The position numbers and the translations under genes are program-made. From NCBI RefSeq assembly GCF_004745805.1, contig NZ_SRLQ01000018.1, positions 1-64,000 on the forward strand: DNA of 64,000 nucleotides. Direction: 5' to 3'. This DNA is from Mycolicibacterium sp. CH28. Its GTDB lineage: Bacteria; Actinomycetota; Actinomycetes; Mycobacteriales; Mycobacteriaceae. Positions 1 through 9,300 of this stretch are shown piece after piece; the first letter of the stretch is position 1, and every line of letters begins with the position of its first letter. Under the pieces are notes generated by a model, which worked only from the letters and a program-made list of their open reading frames with translations, was not told the DNA's origin and did not search any database.

Positions 1-527
1 GGCGGGGGCGGGGCGGCGATGACGGGCGGCGGCCCTGCCGGCGGCGGGAACGCCGGGGTGGGCGGCATCGGCGCCGGCGGCGGGCCACCCTGCGGCGTGG
101 CCGCGATCAAGGAGGCGACGATCGTGCCGTGGGAGTCACAGTCCATCAGACCGTCGCCACCCATGATGTAGTCCCCGCCCGGCACCACCGGCAGCCGCGG
201 GTTGGGGTTGACACCGGTGTCGATCACCGCGACCGGCACACCATTGCCGGTCGAGTACTGCCAGGCCTTACCGATGTTCATCATCGCCAGATTCGGCGCC
301 GGCAGCGCCACATTCGGATCGGCCACGGTGATGGTGCGGGCACAGACATTGCTCTGCCGCATGGGCTGGTCAGGCCGGGGTGGACCGTCCGGCGGCACCA
401 AGGTCGGATCCACCGACGGCGGCGGAATGGCCTGCGCCGCCGGAATGTTGGCGATCATGGCGGTCAGCAGGATCACCATCGCCGTCGCGGCGATCCGTTG
501 CGTGCGATCACCCGTCGTGCGGCTCAT
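1..527 (-). CDS. mycP2: Mycosin (subtilisin-like S8 protease) of ESX-2, N-terminal part only
   Basis: Membrane-anchored serine protease of the type VII secretion complex. About 175 residues are in the window; the rest lies beyond the left edge. The start is the ATG at 527, which overlaps the eccD2 stop in an ATGA junction. Residues about 14-33 form a signal peptide ending in AQA. The catalytic Asp is in VAVIDTG (D103) and the catalytic His in DSHGT (H133). A proline-rich stretch after His fits the loop known from mycosins; the Ser region is not visible. Being last in the visible ESX-2 operon matches Rv3886c. Confidence 0.93.
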   Translation of the reverse strand, partial: MSRTTGDRTQRIAATAMVILLTAMIANIPAAQAIPPPSVDPTLVPPDGPPRPDQPMRQSNVCARTITVADPNVALPAPNLAMMNIGKAWQYSTGNGVPVAVIDTGVNPNPRLPVVPGGDYIMGGDGLMDCDSHGTIVASLIAATPQGGPPPAPMPPTPAFPPPAGPPPVIAAPPP

Positions 528-2005
528 CGCATTCTGACCCAGGTGAACAGCCCACCGATCCAGGCCGCGAGCGGGAACGCGGCCACGATGGCAGCCAGCT
601 CGAACCACTCGGCGAGCATCCGCACCAGTGGGGTGAAGCGGGTGACCGGAACCAGGAGTGCGGCGGCCAGACCCGCCCCGGCGAAGGCCGCCAGGACGAG
701 TACTCCCCACAGCAGTGCCGTCCCGGAGTCCGCCGGCGCATCCACGACGTACCGGATCACCCCGACGCACAGCGCGGCAGCGGCGCCGCAGACCAATGCG
801 ACGGCCTGGCGCTTGTCGGCGAACGCCCGCCCGCGGCTGATGAAGATGAGTACGAACAGCCCGGCGAGGACGGCGGCGGCGTTGCTCTTGGCTCGGCCCG
901 GCATCAACGTCGCCCAGACCGCAGCGGGCAGCGCGATCGCGGCGGCCACGCAGATGCCGGTGAGCACGCTGTTGGCCCGTTTGGCGGCTGCGGTGACGAC
1001 CGCGCCGGGCGGCGTGGTGTCCGGGTTGGGCTCATCCTCGGCGTCCTCGTCGACCGGCGAGACGGTGTCGACGGGCAGGCCATCGCTGCGGCGGAAGAGG
1101 TCTCGCCCGGTAATGGAACCGAAGTGCGGTGGCCGGATTCGGGCCGCCCACAGCGCGAAAGTCGGCGCGAGGGTCAGCAGCAGCAGCAGTCCGACGAGCG
1201 TGCACATACCCAGCCACTGGGCGGGTACGGGACGCCACATCCGGGCCACGGCCACCAGTCCGCCGACGGCGCACAGCGTCATCACGACTGCCGCCACGGT
1301 GACGTGCCGCTGAGTCATGGTGACCGCACCTGCGGTCAGCACTGCGGTGGCCAGGCCTGCAATGAACAGGTGGGCAGCGCCGACCCGGCCGGGGGCTGCC
1401 GCGGCGAACGCCACGGCCAGCAGCGGCACAGCGAGCCAGGCGAAGGTGCCGAGCAAGTCACTACGTTGCGGCCACCACCGCCACACCGACCCGGCCCCGA
1501 CGGCCAGTAACAGTCCGACCGTCCCGGTGACGATCGCCGGGATCAGCGAATCAGTGTGCAGCCGGGTGTGGATGCTCAGTCCAAGGACCGCCAACGACAC
1601 CATCGCCAGCACCGCCATCGCCGTGTGGGCGGCGGTCTCGGCGGTCACCGGAGCGAACAGCCGCTTACCCACCCGGGCCAGCCCGGTCGACAGCGATTCG
1701 TACTGCGGCTCGAAGGACTCACCCTCCTGAGCTGGCACCAGGACCAGGGTGGAGCCGTCCTCCACCCCGAGTTCGTCGAGCGTCTTGGTGACGTCGAGCC
1801 GGGTTCCGTTGGCCCGGTTCAACTCGTAGCCGACACCGGGGTCCAGTCCGGTCACACCGCGTCGTTTGAGCTCCTCATTGAGCAGTTCGACGACGTTGTC
1901 GATGAAGACCTCGACCGGAACCGAGGCCGGATAGACCTGGGAGACAAGGTGTTCACCACAGATCACCGCGACCGCGCAGCGAGCCGGAAATGAGACCTTC
2001 GCCAT
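524..2005 (-). CDS. eccD2: ESX-2 membrane channel component EccD2
   Basis: Integral membrane subunit of the type VII secretion core. The 493-residue protein has a ubiquitin-like (YukD-type) N-terminal domain of about 90 residues, then a charged linker and about eleven hydrophobic segments, the family layout. I chose the ATG at 2005, one base into the TGA of the preceding ATPase gene (TGATG); a TTG one codon upstream is possible but less likely. The stop overlaps mycP2 by four bases. Position and length correspond to Rv3887c (about 509 aa). Confidence 0.93.
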   Translation of the reverse strand: MAKVSFPARCAVAVICGEHLVSQVYPASVPVEVFIDNVVELLNEELKRRGVTGLDPGVGYELNRANGTRLDVTKTLDELGVEDGSTLVLVPAQEGESFEPQYESLSTGLARVGKRLFAPVTAETAAHTAMAVLAMVSLAVLGLSIHTRLHTDSLIPAIVTGTVGLLLAVGAGSVWRWWPQRSDLLGTFAWLAVPLLAVAFAAAAPGRVGAAHLFIAGLATAVLTAGAVTMTQRHVTVAAVVMTLCAVGGLVAVARMWRPVPAQWLGMCTLVGLLLLLTLAPTFALWAARIRPPHFGSITGRDLFRRSDGLPVDTVSPVDEDAEDEPNPDTTPPGAVVTAAAKRANSVLTGICVAAAIALPAAVWATLMPGRAKSNAAAVLAGLFVLIFISRGRAFADKRQAVALVCGAAAALCVGVIRYVVDAPADSGTALLWGVLVLAAFAGAGLAAALLVPVTRFTPLVRMLAEWFELAAIVAAFPLAAWIGGLFTWVRMR

Positions 2006-3036
2006 CAACGCGGCCTGTCGGCGTCCGGAATGTACTTGTCGGCCAGCGCCGCGGTGATCTCGAACAACCGCAGCCGCGTCTTCTTCTGCAGTTCGTTCTG
2101 GGCATCGATGATGCCGCCCTTGGCCAGATGCGGGTCATAGGGCATGAATTCGACGGTGGCACCGGACTGGCTGAACCGTTCGGTCAGGTAGGCGCGGGCA
2201 TCGGAATCGTGGTTGTTGCGGCTGTCGTTGAGGATCACCATGCTGCGCGAGACCAGTTCGTGGTAGCCAAGCGAGCGCAGCAGGTCGATGGATCTGGTGA
2301 CCGGCAGCGAGGTGTCGGCGGTCAGGCCGGAGACGAAGACCAGGGTGTCGCAGGCGTCGAACACGGCCTTCATGACGGGGTGTTCGAGGTCGTCGGCGGT
2401 GTCCACCAGAATCACGTTGTGCGTTCGGCGAAGCCGGGACAACACCCCGGTGAACATCGCGGGGACCAGCGGACGAGGCTGGTCGGAGGCCCGGTTGCCG
2501 GCCAGCACGTCCAGCCCGATCTGGTTTTGCCCCAAGTGTTCTCGGATGTCGGCGTAGCCCTGCACGTCGGTGTCGTTGAGCACCGCGGAGTAGTCACCCG
2601 GCGGTGCCTCGTCGATCCGGCCGGCCAGGGTACCGAAGCCTGGTGCGGCGTCGATGGCCACCACGTTCTCCGGACGGCATTCCCGGAATACCGCACCGAT
2701 GCTCGCCGTCATCGTCGTCTTGCCGACCCCGCCCTTGCCGGAGACGAACGCGATCACGTACTGCTTGCGGATGTGGCGGCGAATGCGTTCGCGCAGCTCG
2801 CGATAGTGCCGCTCGGACGGGGACTCACCCAGGTTGATGGTCTTGAACGAGATGTTGTAGATGAACTTGCGCCAACCCGACCCCGGCGGGATCTTGCGCG
2901 GCGCCACCATGTCCGAGATCCGCAGCGTCCCCGAAACGGAGTCCTGCTGCGTGCGGTGGTGAGCACCGAAGCCCTCCCGGCCGGCGGGATCGCGGGGATC
3001 GGCGGAACGCCCCGGCTCATTCCAGGGATTCGTCAC
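2005..3036 (-). CDS. MinD/ParA-like ATPase of the ESX-2 locus (Rv3888c-like)
   Basis: A 343-residue P-loop ATPase with the deviant Walker A motif GKGGVGKTT near residue 100, followed by the family's DAAPGFG and DTADD segments. Proteins of this type (EspI in ESX-1) are cytosolic and thought to modulate secretion; substrate and mechanism are not shown by the sequence. The first 60 residues are polar, with no membrane segment. The start is a GTG at 3036 that directly abuts the TAG of espG2. The product corresponds by position to Rv3888c. Confidence 0.85.
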   Translation of the reverse strand: MTNPWNEPGRSADPRDPAGREGFGAHHRTQQDSVSGTLRISDMVAPRKIPPGSGWRKFIYNISFKTINLGESPSERHYRELRERIRRHIRKQYVIAFVSGKGGVGKTTMTASIGAVFRECRPENVVAIDAAPGFGTLAGRIDEAPPGDYSAVLNDTDVQGYADIREHLGQNQIGLDVLAGNRASDQPRPLVPAMFTGVLSRLRRTHNVILVDTADDLEHPVMKAVFDACDTLVFVSGLTADTSLPVTRSIDLLRSLGYHELVSRSMVILNDSRNNHDSDARAYLTERFSQSGATVEFMPYDPHLAKGGIIDAQNELQKKTRLRLFEITAALADKYIPDADRPR

Positions 3037-3870
3037 CTAGACAACCTTTCTGTGCGAGTACCACTCGTCTTCGGCCGGAAGCCGGCGGACCATCTTCAAC
3101 ACCGCGGATGCGATGTTGGCGGCAGATCCCTGACTGATGATCATCCACGATCTTCCGCCACGGCTGACGTGTTCGGACACCAGCCTGCCCTGTGGGGTGT
3201 CAATGATCGTGACCGCGCCCTGATCGATGTGCGAGCGGGCCGGCGCGCCGCTGACCCCGGACTGGATCGCCACCACCGACGCCTGGGCAGACTGATCGGT
3301 GTCGGCGGCCATCGCCAGGAGCGCGACCTGATCCGCGTCCAACCGCTGGTCCAGCATGAAGGTGCGCAGACTGGCCCGATCATGAACGGCAGCAAGCAGT
3401 TCGGGCACATCCAGGGTCACCGGTCGCAGCGATGCGGGCTTCATCTCCCCGCATAGCCGCACGATCTGGGAGTTGACCAGCACGCCGGCCGATTCCTCGG
3501 AGGACGCTGTGCCGACGCCGCTGAGCCGCACCAGGATGCCGTTGCGCTCCAGGGCCACCCACCACTGGGCGAAGCGAGCCAACAGGACCCGTTCCGGTTC
3601 GACCTCGTGGGTAGGGGTCTGCGCGTAGACGAGCAGGGCGACGTCCCGGCGGGACAACACGGTCAGCCACTCAAGCACCGCCTCGTCGACGGCGCCGGAG
3701 TCGTCGATGACGCCCGCGGCACGCAACTCGTCGGCCACCGGATGGGCAAGCGCCATCTGGACGGTCTCGACACTAGGCAGGTGTGGTCGCAGCCCGAGTT
3801 CCGGTGCGAGCACTTCGATGCCGGACAACACCTGCAGAACCCACAGGCCGTCCACGGTCGTCGTCAACAT
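3037..3870 (-). CDS. espG2: ESX-2 PE/PPE chaperone EspG2
   Basis: Cytosolic chaperone family that binds the tip of PE-PPE dimers before secretion. The 277-residue protein begins MLTTTVDGLW and ends with an LPAEDEWYS segment, close to what I recall of Rv3889c. I preferred the ATG at 3870, preceded by a GGGGA ribosome site; a GTG at 3885 would add five residues. It lies downstream of its presumed clients (PE, PPE) and upstream of the MinD-like ATPase, whose start abuts its stop. Confidence 0.9.
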   Translation of the reverse strand: MLTTTVDGLWVLQVLSGIEVLAPELGLRPHLPSVETVQMALAHPVADELRAAGVIDDSGAVDEAVLEWLTVLSRRDVALLVYAQTPTHEVEPERVLLARFAQWWVALERNGILVRLSGVGTASSEESAGVLVNSQIVRLCGEMKPASLRPVTLDVPELLAAVHDRASLRTFMLDQRLDADQVALLAMAADTDQSAQASVVAIQSGVSGAPARSHIDQGAVTIIDTPQGRLVSEHVSRGGRSWMIISQGSAANIASAVLKMVRRLPAEDEWYSHRKVV

Positions 3871-3930
3871 AGTCATCCCCAACACGACAGCAGGGGCGCA
3901 CCCACAGTGCGCCCCGCTGACAGATTCCGG

Positions 3931-4218
3931 CTAGAAGAGGTTGCCCATCATGAGGTCGGTCTGATGCGCGCTGTCGTTCACGCTGCTGATCGTCGAACCG
4001 TGCTGGTTCATCGTCTCGACGAGGCCCTGCAGGCCCTGCAGCATCTGCATCTGAGCCTCGTGGAACGAGCCCGCCGCGGCGCCCTGGAAGAAGTCGGCGA
4101 TCGCGTTGGTGCGCTGCAGGATGTCGTCGTGGATCTCCATCAGCTGCGCTGAACGGGAGCCGACGTCGGAGGCGAAGTCGGCGACCCCGCCATGGTTGTA
4201 AGTGATGTTGTCCGACAT
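3931..4218 (-). CDS. esxC: WXG100-family secreted protein EsxC
   Basis: Small helical-hairpin substrate of ESX-2, 95 residues, beginning MSDNITYNHGG. The DFASDVGSR, MLQGLQGLVE and C-terminal MGNLF segments match the EsxC pattern of Rv3890c as I remember it. The tryptophan of the WXG turn is absent; the turn reads FFQGAAAG, as in EsxC where the partner carries the W. The start ATG at 4218 has a GGAAGG ribosome site. It follows esxD by 31 bases and probably forms a heterodimer with it. Confidence 0.9.
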   Translation of the reverse strand: MSDNITYNHGGVADFASDVGSRSAQLMEIHDDILQRTNAIADFFQGAAAGSFHEAQMQMLQGLQGLVETMNQHGSTISSVNDSAHQTDLMMGNLF

Positions 4219-4249
4219 GGTTGAAGTCCTTCCGTGGATGGTCTGGGGA

Positions 4250-4555
4250 TCAGGCGTTCGCGGCGAAACTGGTGAGGCTGTGCGCGGCGTCGGCCTCATG
4301 CTGCTCCATCATCGAAGCCGCCTGGCTCAGGCCGTGGGCCAAGCGGGTGCCGCCGGTGATGGTCTGCTGCAGGTCGTGGTTGATCTGCGCGGCGGTGTTG
4401 ACCGACGCCAGCTGGGCCTGGCCGCCCCAGACCGCCGAACCCAACCCTTCGTGGCTACTCAGGTATCCGTTGGCGATGGCGGTCGCGTGCTCGAGCGCAG
4501 ACTCGATGGCCTGCTGGGTGCTGCGCAGCACCTCTGGAGTGACGACGAGTGTCAT
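4250..4555 (-). CDS. esxD: WXG100-family secreted protein EsxD
   Basis: Second ESX-2 WXG100 protein, 101 residues, no signal peptide. The turn contains the WXG motif as VWGGQ near residue 43, flanked by two helices. The start ATG has a strong AAGGGGAG ribosome site. Pairing with esxC immediately downstream is the usual arrangement for heterodimeric Esx substrates. It corresponds to Rv3891c by position. A small CCCC-GAAA-GGGG hairpin lies in the 137-base leader upstream. Confidence 0.87.
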   Translation of the reverse strand: MTLVVTPEVLRSTQQAIESALEHATAIANGYLSSHEGLGSAVWGGQAQLASVNTAAQINHDLQQTITGGTRLAHGLSQAASMMEQHEADAAHSLTSFAANA

Positions 4556-4692
4556 GTAATTCTCCCCTTACTTTCCTTTTGCTGACTGTGCTCCCCTTTC
4601 GGGGATGTACTGACGAGTATCGGGTGCTACAGACCGGCTGTCACTTCACCCACTGGCAAACCTTGACGGGCCCACCCCCTCCAGCCAAACCA

Positions 4693-5922
4693 TTAGCTGA
4701 ACCGTGGATCCCGCTGAGGACCCTGCTCCACGACGATGCGGGCGTGCGCCACGTCGTCTTTGCTGTTTTCCCCTTTGCCCTGACCGAGCATGCCTGCGTG
4801 GGCCGGCGACATCGGCATCGCACTACCGCCCATGCCGGTCGATGCAGGGCCCCGCACCTCGGCGGCACTGAGCAGCCCGGTCTTCAGCGAGGTCGGCCTG
4901 CCGGAGTTCTCCGGGGCAAAGCTGCTCGTGGGCCGGGTGTAGCTGGTCATCCCCGCGCCGGGAAGACCACCACCGCCGCCACCGCCACCGGCACCCCCGC
5001 CGCCACCGCCGCCGCCGGCAGCGGGTGCGCTGGCCTTGACCAGGTCGGCCGCCGGCATTGCCGCGTCACCGGCCTTCATGCCGTTGAACATCCCGCCCAG
5101 TGAACCCATCATCGACTGCGGCAGGCTCGACAGACCCTGAAAGGCCTGCATCGGGGCCTGGAACATCCCCATCAGCGGTTGCATAGCGCCCATTGCCGCC
5201 TGCATCGGCTGCATCATCATCGAGCTCATGTCCCCCGCGGCCGAAGCGGGGGCAGCGGCCGTCTGACCGGCCATCTGCGTGACCTGGCCAGTCCCCTGAG
5301 TCGCGGCATTCATCCCGGTGGTTCCGGCGGCCTGAGCGACGGCAGCAGCCGCTGCGGCGGGCGCGGCGGGCGAGGCCCCCAGCGGCGCGATCGGGGGCGG
5401 CACCGCAAGCGCGGCAACCAGCGCGGCCAGGGCAGCGCCGTAGGTGGCGCCGGCACCGGCATTGTGCGGCCAGTGCTCGCCGAAATACTCGGTATCCAGG
5501 GCGACGATTGCCGGGGTGAGTGCACCCCACACCATCGGGTTGATGCTCACGTCTGCCGCCTGCTCGGTGCGGTTGGCCAGCGACACCTCGGCCGGGATCA
5601 TCGACGACACCGCGGTCTCGTAGGCCGCGACTGCGCTGGCCGCGATCGGTGGTTTCTCCTGTACCCAGCCCGCGAGCAGCTGCAATGCGGTGTTCAGTCC
5701 GGTGACAGCCGTCATCGAACTCAGCCCACCGACACCCTCGAAATCCAGCGAGGTGACGGCAGTGTTCAACTGCGACAGCGAGAAGGACAGCTCGTTGCTG
5801 CCCATCAGCGCCTGCCAGGCCGCCCCGCTGGCCATGGTCGTCGCGGTACCTCCGGCCCCCGGCCCAATCAGCCGCAGGTAGTTGGTTTCAGGCGACGAGC
5901 AGGGCCATGCAGGATCAGGCAT
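4693..5922 (-). CDS. PPE69: PPE-family protein PPE69
   Basis: PPE protein of the ESX-2 locus, 409 residues, starting MPDPAWPCSSPE. The N-terminal PPE helical domain covers about 175 residues, with a conserved EYFGEHWPHNAGAGATYG segment. A Met/Gln/Ala-rich middle region (repeated MQPMQ, MQPLMGM patterns) follows, then a polyglycine tract near residues 303-319 and a polar tail. The start is four bases after the PE stop, so translation is probably coupled. It likely dimerises with the PE protein and is escorted by EspG2. It corresponds to Rv3892c. Confidence 0.9.
   Translation of the reverse strand: MPDPAWPCSSPETNYLRLIGPGAGGTATTMASGAAWQALMGSNELSFSLSQLNTAVTSLDFEGVGGLSSMTAVTGLNTALQLLAGWVQEKPPIAASAVAAYETAVSSMIPAEVSLANRTEQAADVSINPMVWGALTPAIVALDTEYFGEHWPHNAGAGATYGAALAALVAALAVPPPIAPLGASPAAPAAAAAAVAQAAGTTGMNAATQGTGQVTQMAGQTAAAPASAAGDMSSMMMQPMQAAMGAMQPLMGMFQAPMQAFQGLSSLPQSMMGSLGGMFNGMKAGDAAMPAADLVKASAPAAGGGGGGGGAGGGGGGGGLPGAGMTSYTRPTSSFAPENSGRPTSLKTGLLSAAEVRGPASTGMGGSAMPMSPAHAGMLGQGKGENSKDDVAHARIVVEQGPQRDPRFS
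4966..5016 (-). repeat. Polyglycine codon tract in PPE69
   Basis: Seventeen consecutive codons encode eight Gly, one Ala and eight Gly using mixed GGN codons, giving a simple-sequence GGC/GGT tract on the coding strand. It sits in the variable C-terminal region, so length changes in steps of three bases would be tolerated. Confidence 0.85.
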
Positions 5923-5926
5923 GAGA

Positions 5927-6232
5927 CTAGAAGCCTGCGCCGAGCAGGCCGTTGTTGATGACGTCGGTGGCGGTGTAGGTGGCCGCCGCCAGGTCCTGGG
6001 AGCCGGCGAACATGCCGCGGTTGGTCAGGTGCTCAGTCGCGGTGCCGATGTAGGAGGCGCCGGCCGCACTGAGGGCGGCGGCGAACTGGGCGGAATCCAG
6101 ATCGGCACCCATCGGCAGGACTCCGACCAGCGCCGCGGACGCGGCCGACGTGGCAGCACCCATCTCCGCACTGATTCCCGTCTCGGTTGCCGCGGACGTC
6201 GACACGGTCGCGGCGTTCACATTCAGAACCAT
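5927..6232 (-). CDS. PE36: PE-family protein PE36
   Basis: PE-domain protein of 101 residues. The helical hairpin is Ala/Ser/Thr-rich, and a YIGTATEHLTNRG segment follows in the second half; no signal peptide is evident. The ATG at 6232 has a GGAGGGA ribosome site. It directly precedes the PPE gene (four-base gap), the standard PE-PPE pair, and corresponds by position to Rv3893c, though it is longer than the 77 residues I recall for that protein. Confidence 0.85.
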   Translation of the reverse strand: MVLNVNAATVSTSAATETGISAEMGAATSAASAALVGVLPMGADLDSAQFAAALSAAGASYIGTATEHLTNRGMFAGSQDLAAATYTATDVINNGLLGAGF

Positions 6233-6267
6233 GTTGCTCTCCCTCCGTTGATTACAGGCCGTGCCTG

Positions 6268-6313
6268 CAATATTGCCATATTGTAGAGTGTGCTGGCGAC
6301 CTAAGTCGACTTA
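6268..6313 (-). promoter_or_regulatory. Probable internal promoter with two dyads upstream of PE36
   Basis: On the minus strand, a TACAAT -10 hexamer (6285-6280) follows a TCGACT -35-like element (6309-6304) with an 18-base spacer. The -35 lies inside a perfect 12-bp palindrome TAAGTCGACTTA (6302-6313). A second dyad with arms CAATAT and ATATTG (6268-6283) covers the -10 and the likely transcription start. This would let PE/PPE/esxDC be expressed separately from eccB2-eccC2. Inferred from sequence only. Confidence 0.5.
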
Positions 6314-6348
6314 TGCAACTGAGCTGACAGCTAACTCCCTGGCAAACC

Positions 6349-9300
6349 TCAGTCCGGCGTTCCCACCAGAACCCCTTCCATCACGCCGTCCGTTGTCACG
6401 AGCAGACCGCGTCCCGGCGGAAGTTGCTGAGCGCTGGTACGGCCGAACACTTTCACCGTCTGCGGGTCGTTATCCATGAAGAGAGTCGGCGCGCGAGAGC
6501 CGGTCAGCTTCTGCAAGAACGGGCTCATGGCGGATACGCCGGCCCAGTTGCCGGGCAAGCGCGTGGCGATCACGTGCAGGCCGATCTCCCGGCTGCGTTC
6601 GATGAGGGGCCATAGCGGCGCGGTGGCCGCGGGCTTCCCGATGGCCCCGCTGGGCCGCAACTCCTGCTCGTCGTCGATCAGCACGAAGTGCTGAGGGCCG
6701 GTCCACGACGAACGCGCCAGCAACTCCTCCTGCGTCAGGCCCGAAGGTGGCAGCCGGTCTCGCATCATCTCGGCCAGCTCGGCGATGACCTGGTCGATGT
6801 CGTCGGGGGTGTAGGCGTAGGCCCGCACGTGCGGACCCCGGATCTTGCCGATCAACGACGTCTTCGGGTCGATGATGGTGATCTGCGCCTGCTCCGGGGA
6901 TAACCGTGCGCCGATGGCCTGGCCGAACGCCGCCAGCGTGTTGGTCTTGCCGCAACCCTGCCGGCCCACGACCAGCAGATTGGGCGCCTGCCGGCACGGC
7001 AGTGCCACCGGCTGCAGGGCGCTCTCTCCGAGCGCAAAGGGGATGTCCAGATCGTCGGCCGCCTCGGCGGTCGCACCGTAGGCCGCGATGATGTCGCGCA
7101 GCGCGATCCGCTCGGGAAGCCGGGCCAGGGTCTCCACCTTGCCGACACCGGTCTGCGCGGCGATCGCCTGGCCGACCTGGCGGGTTGTGATCCGCTCACT
7201 GTTGGGACCGACGATCTCGGGCAAGCCCACCAGCAATTCATGACCCAGCCGCGTCACACCGAAACCGGGACGGTCCAACGTGTTACGAGCGGCCCGGCGA
7301 TGCTCCATGCCGGTGCCCATCTGCGTTTCGTCGGGATTGCTCAGCCGCAGCTGGATCCGCGCGTTGGAGACGTTGAGTAGCGCCTGCTTCTGACCGACCA
7401 GCCAGCCACTGGCGCTGGTGGCGACGTGCACGCCATAGGACAGACCCTGGCGGGCGATCGAGATGGCGCGATCCCCGATCCCGTTGTCCTTGTCGTAGAG
7501 GTCGCCGAAGTTGTCGATGACGAGGAAGACGTCGCCGAACTTGTCCTCGGGGTCGGTCCCGCCGCCACCGGCCGCCCCGAACCGACGTTCGCGGAATTCG
7601 GAGATGTCCATCTGGTAGCGCTTGAACGACGCTTCCCTGGCGCGGATGATCCCCTCGACGGTGGCCAGGGTGCGCGAGACACCCTCGCTGTCGGTGAGAC
7701 TCACGACACCGGCCACGTGCGGCAGGTCGTCGACCGGGTACAGCGAGGCGCCCAGGCAGAAATACGTCACCCGCTCGGGTGCATACATCAGCGCGCCCGT
7801 CGTGATCAGCGTCATCAACGTCGTCGACTTCCCACGCTGGGCGGTCGCGACCACCATGACGTTGTCCATCTCCGCATCGATGACGTGGACCCGCTGGGCG
7901 TGTTCCTCCGGGAAGTCCTCGATACCGACCGGGAACACCAGGCCCGGATTCTGCCCGTAGTCCACCCACCAGGGCTTACCCCGCCAGCGCTGCACCAGCG
8001 CGTCGGCCGTTTCGCCGACCTCCAGGGGCGGCAACCAAATCTGATGCGGCGCCCGCGCCGGATGCGAGACCAACGACTCACGAATGACGTCGAGCAGCTT
8101 CTTCTTCTTGAAACCATCTGTGTGATAGAGGAATTCGTCGGGTTCCTCTGGGGCGTCGGCGACCGCCAGCGCCACGCTGTCCTCCGTGGACAGCGGTTGG
8201 TACTCCCAGGTCAGCGGTCGCGGCTGGGTGAAGCTGACGTCCACTGTGGCGTCGGTGTTCACCACCTTCTTGGGCACCACGAACGGCGCCGAGACGTAGA
8301 AGCAGCGGAACTGTTCCAACTCGCGGGGGCCCACCTTGAGCAGGCCGTAGCCGGCCTCCTTGGAGGGCAGATGCAGCGCCGCGTCACTGCCGATCACGTC
8401 ACGTGAGTCTTCCGCGGTCTCTGCGCGTAGCGCGACGCGAAAAGCGATGTTGCTCTTGGCCTTACTCAACGACGACAAGTCCAGTCGCTGACCCCCGAGG
8501 GTGAAGAAGACGTTACAGCCGCGACCCTCCTGGCCGATGTGAATGACCAGCTCGATCCACTCGGGGTGGTGGTGGAACAGTTCGAGGTACTCGTCGATGA
8601 TGACCAACAGAATCGGCACCGGCTCGAGATCCCGGCCGGCCAGCCGCATCTCTTCGTATTCGTTGGCGTCGCGCGCACCGGCATCCTTGAACAGCCGGTA
8701 TCGGCGGGCAATCTCGCCGTCAACAGCCTTGCGCATGCGCTCCGCCAGGTGCCGGTCGTCCTTGCCCAGGTTGGACAGCGACCCCGCCACATGCGGCAGA
8801 CCCTCTAGGTCCTGGGCGGCCGACTCGAACTTCATGTCGACGAAGATCACGATGAACGTCTCCGGCGAGTGCGTCAGCGCGATCCCGTTGCACAACGACA
8901 GGAAGTACTCCGACTTGCCCGAGCCCGAGGTACCGATCACCACCGAGTGAAAGCCGAAGCCGCCGAAGTCCTTGGCCCGCAGCACAATGTATTGCAGCTC
9001 GCCGCCGGGTTTGACGCCGACGGGCACCACGGCCCACTTCGGGTCGCCACGGCCGCGGCTCTCCGCCCACAACCGATCCACGTCGAGACGCCGTGGGTCG
9101 GCTATGCCCAACGCGCGCAACAGTTCACCGCCCTGACTGTCGGTCTCCGACAGTTCCCCCGCGCTCATCGGCGACCATCGGGCCAACGCGCGGGCGTAGC
9201 GGTCGGCGGTGCTCTCGGCGAGCATATCGGCCACGGCGTAGAACGCTCCGCGATGGCGCAGCCGCCCCTCGCGCAACTCGAAGCGCTCTTCCTCGTCGGC

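Noticed and set aside
129..1510. Long plus-strand frames opposite eccD2 and mycP2
   Set aside because: Compositional shadows; the minus-strand genes have clear family features and coupled junctions.
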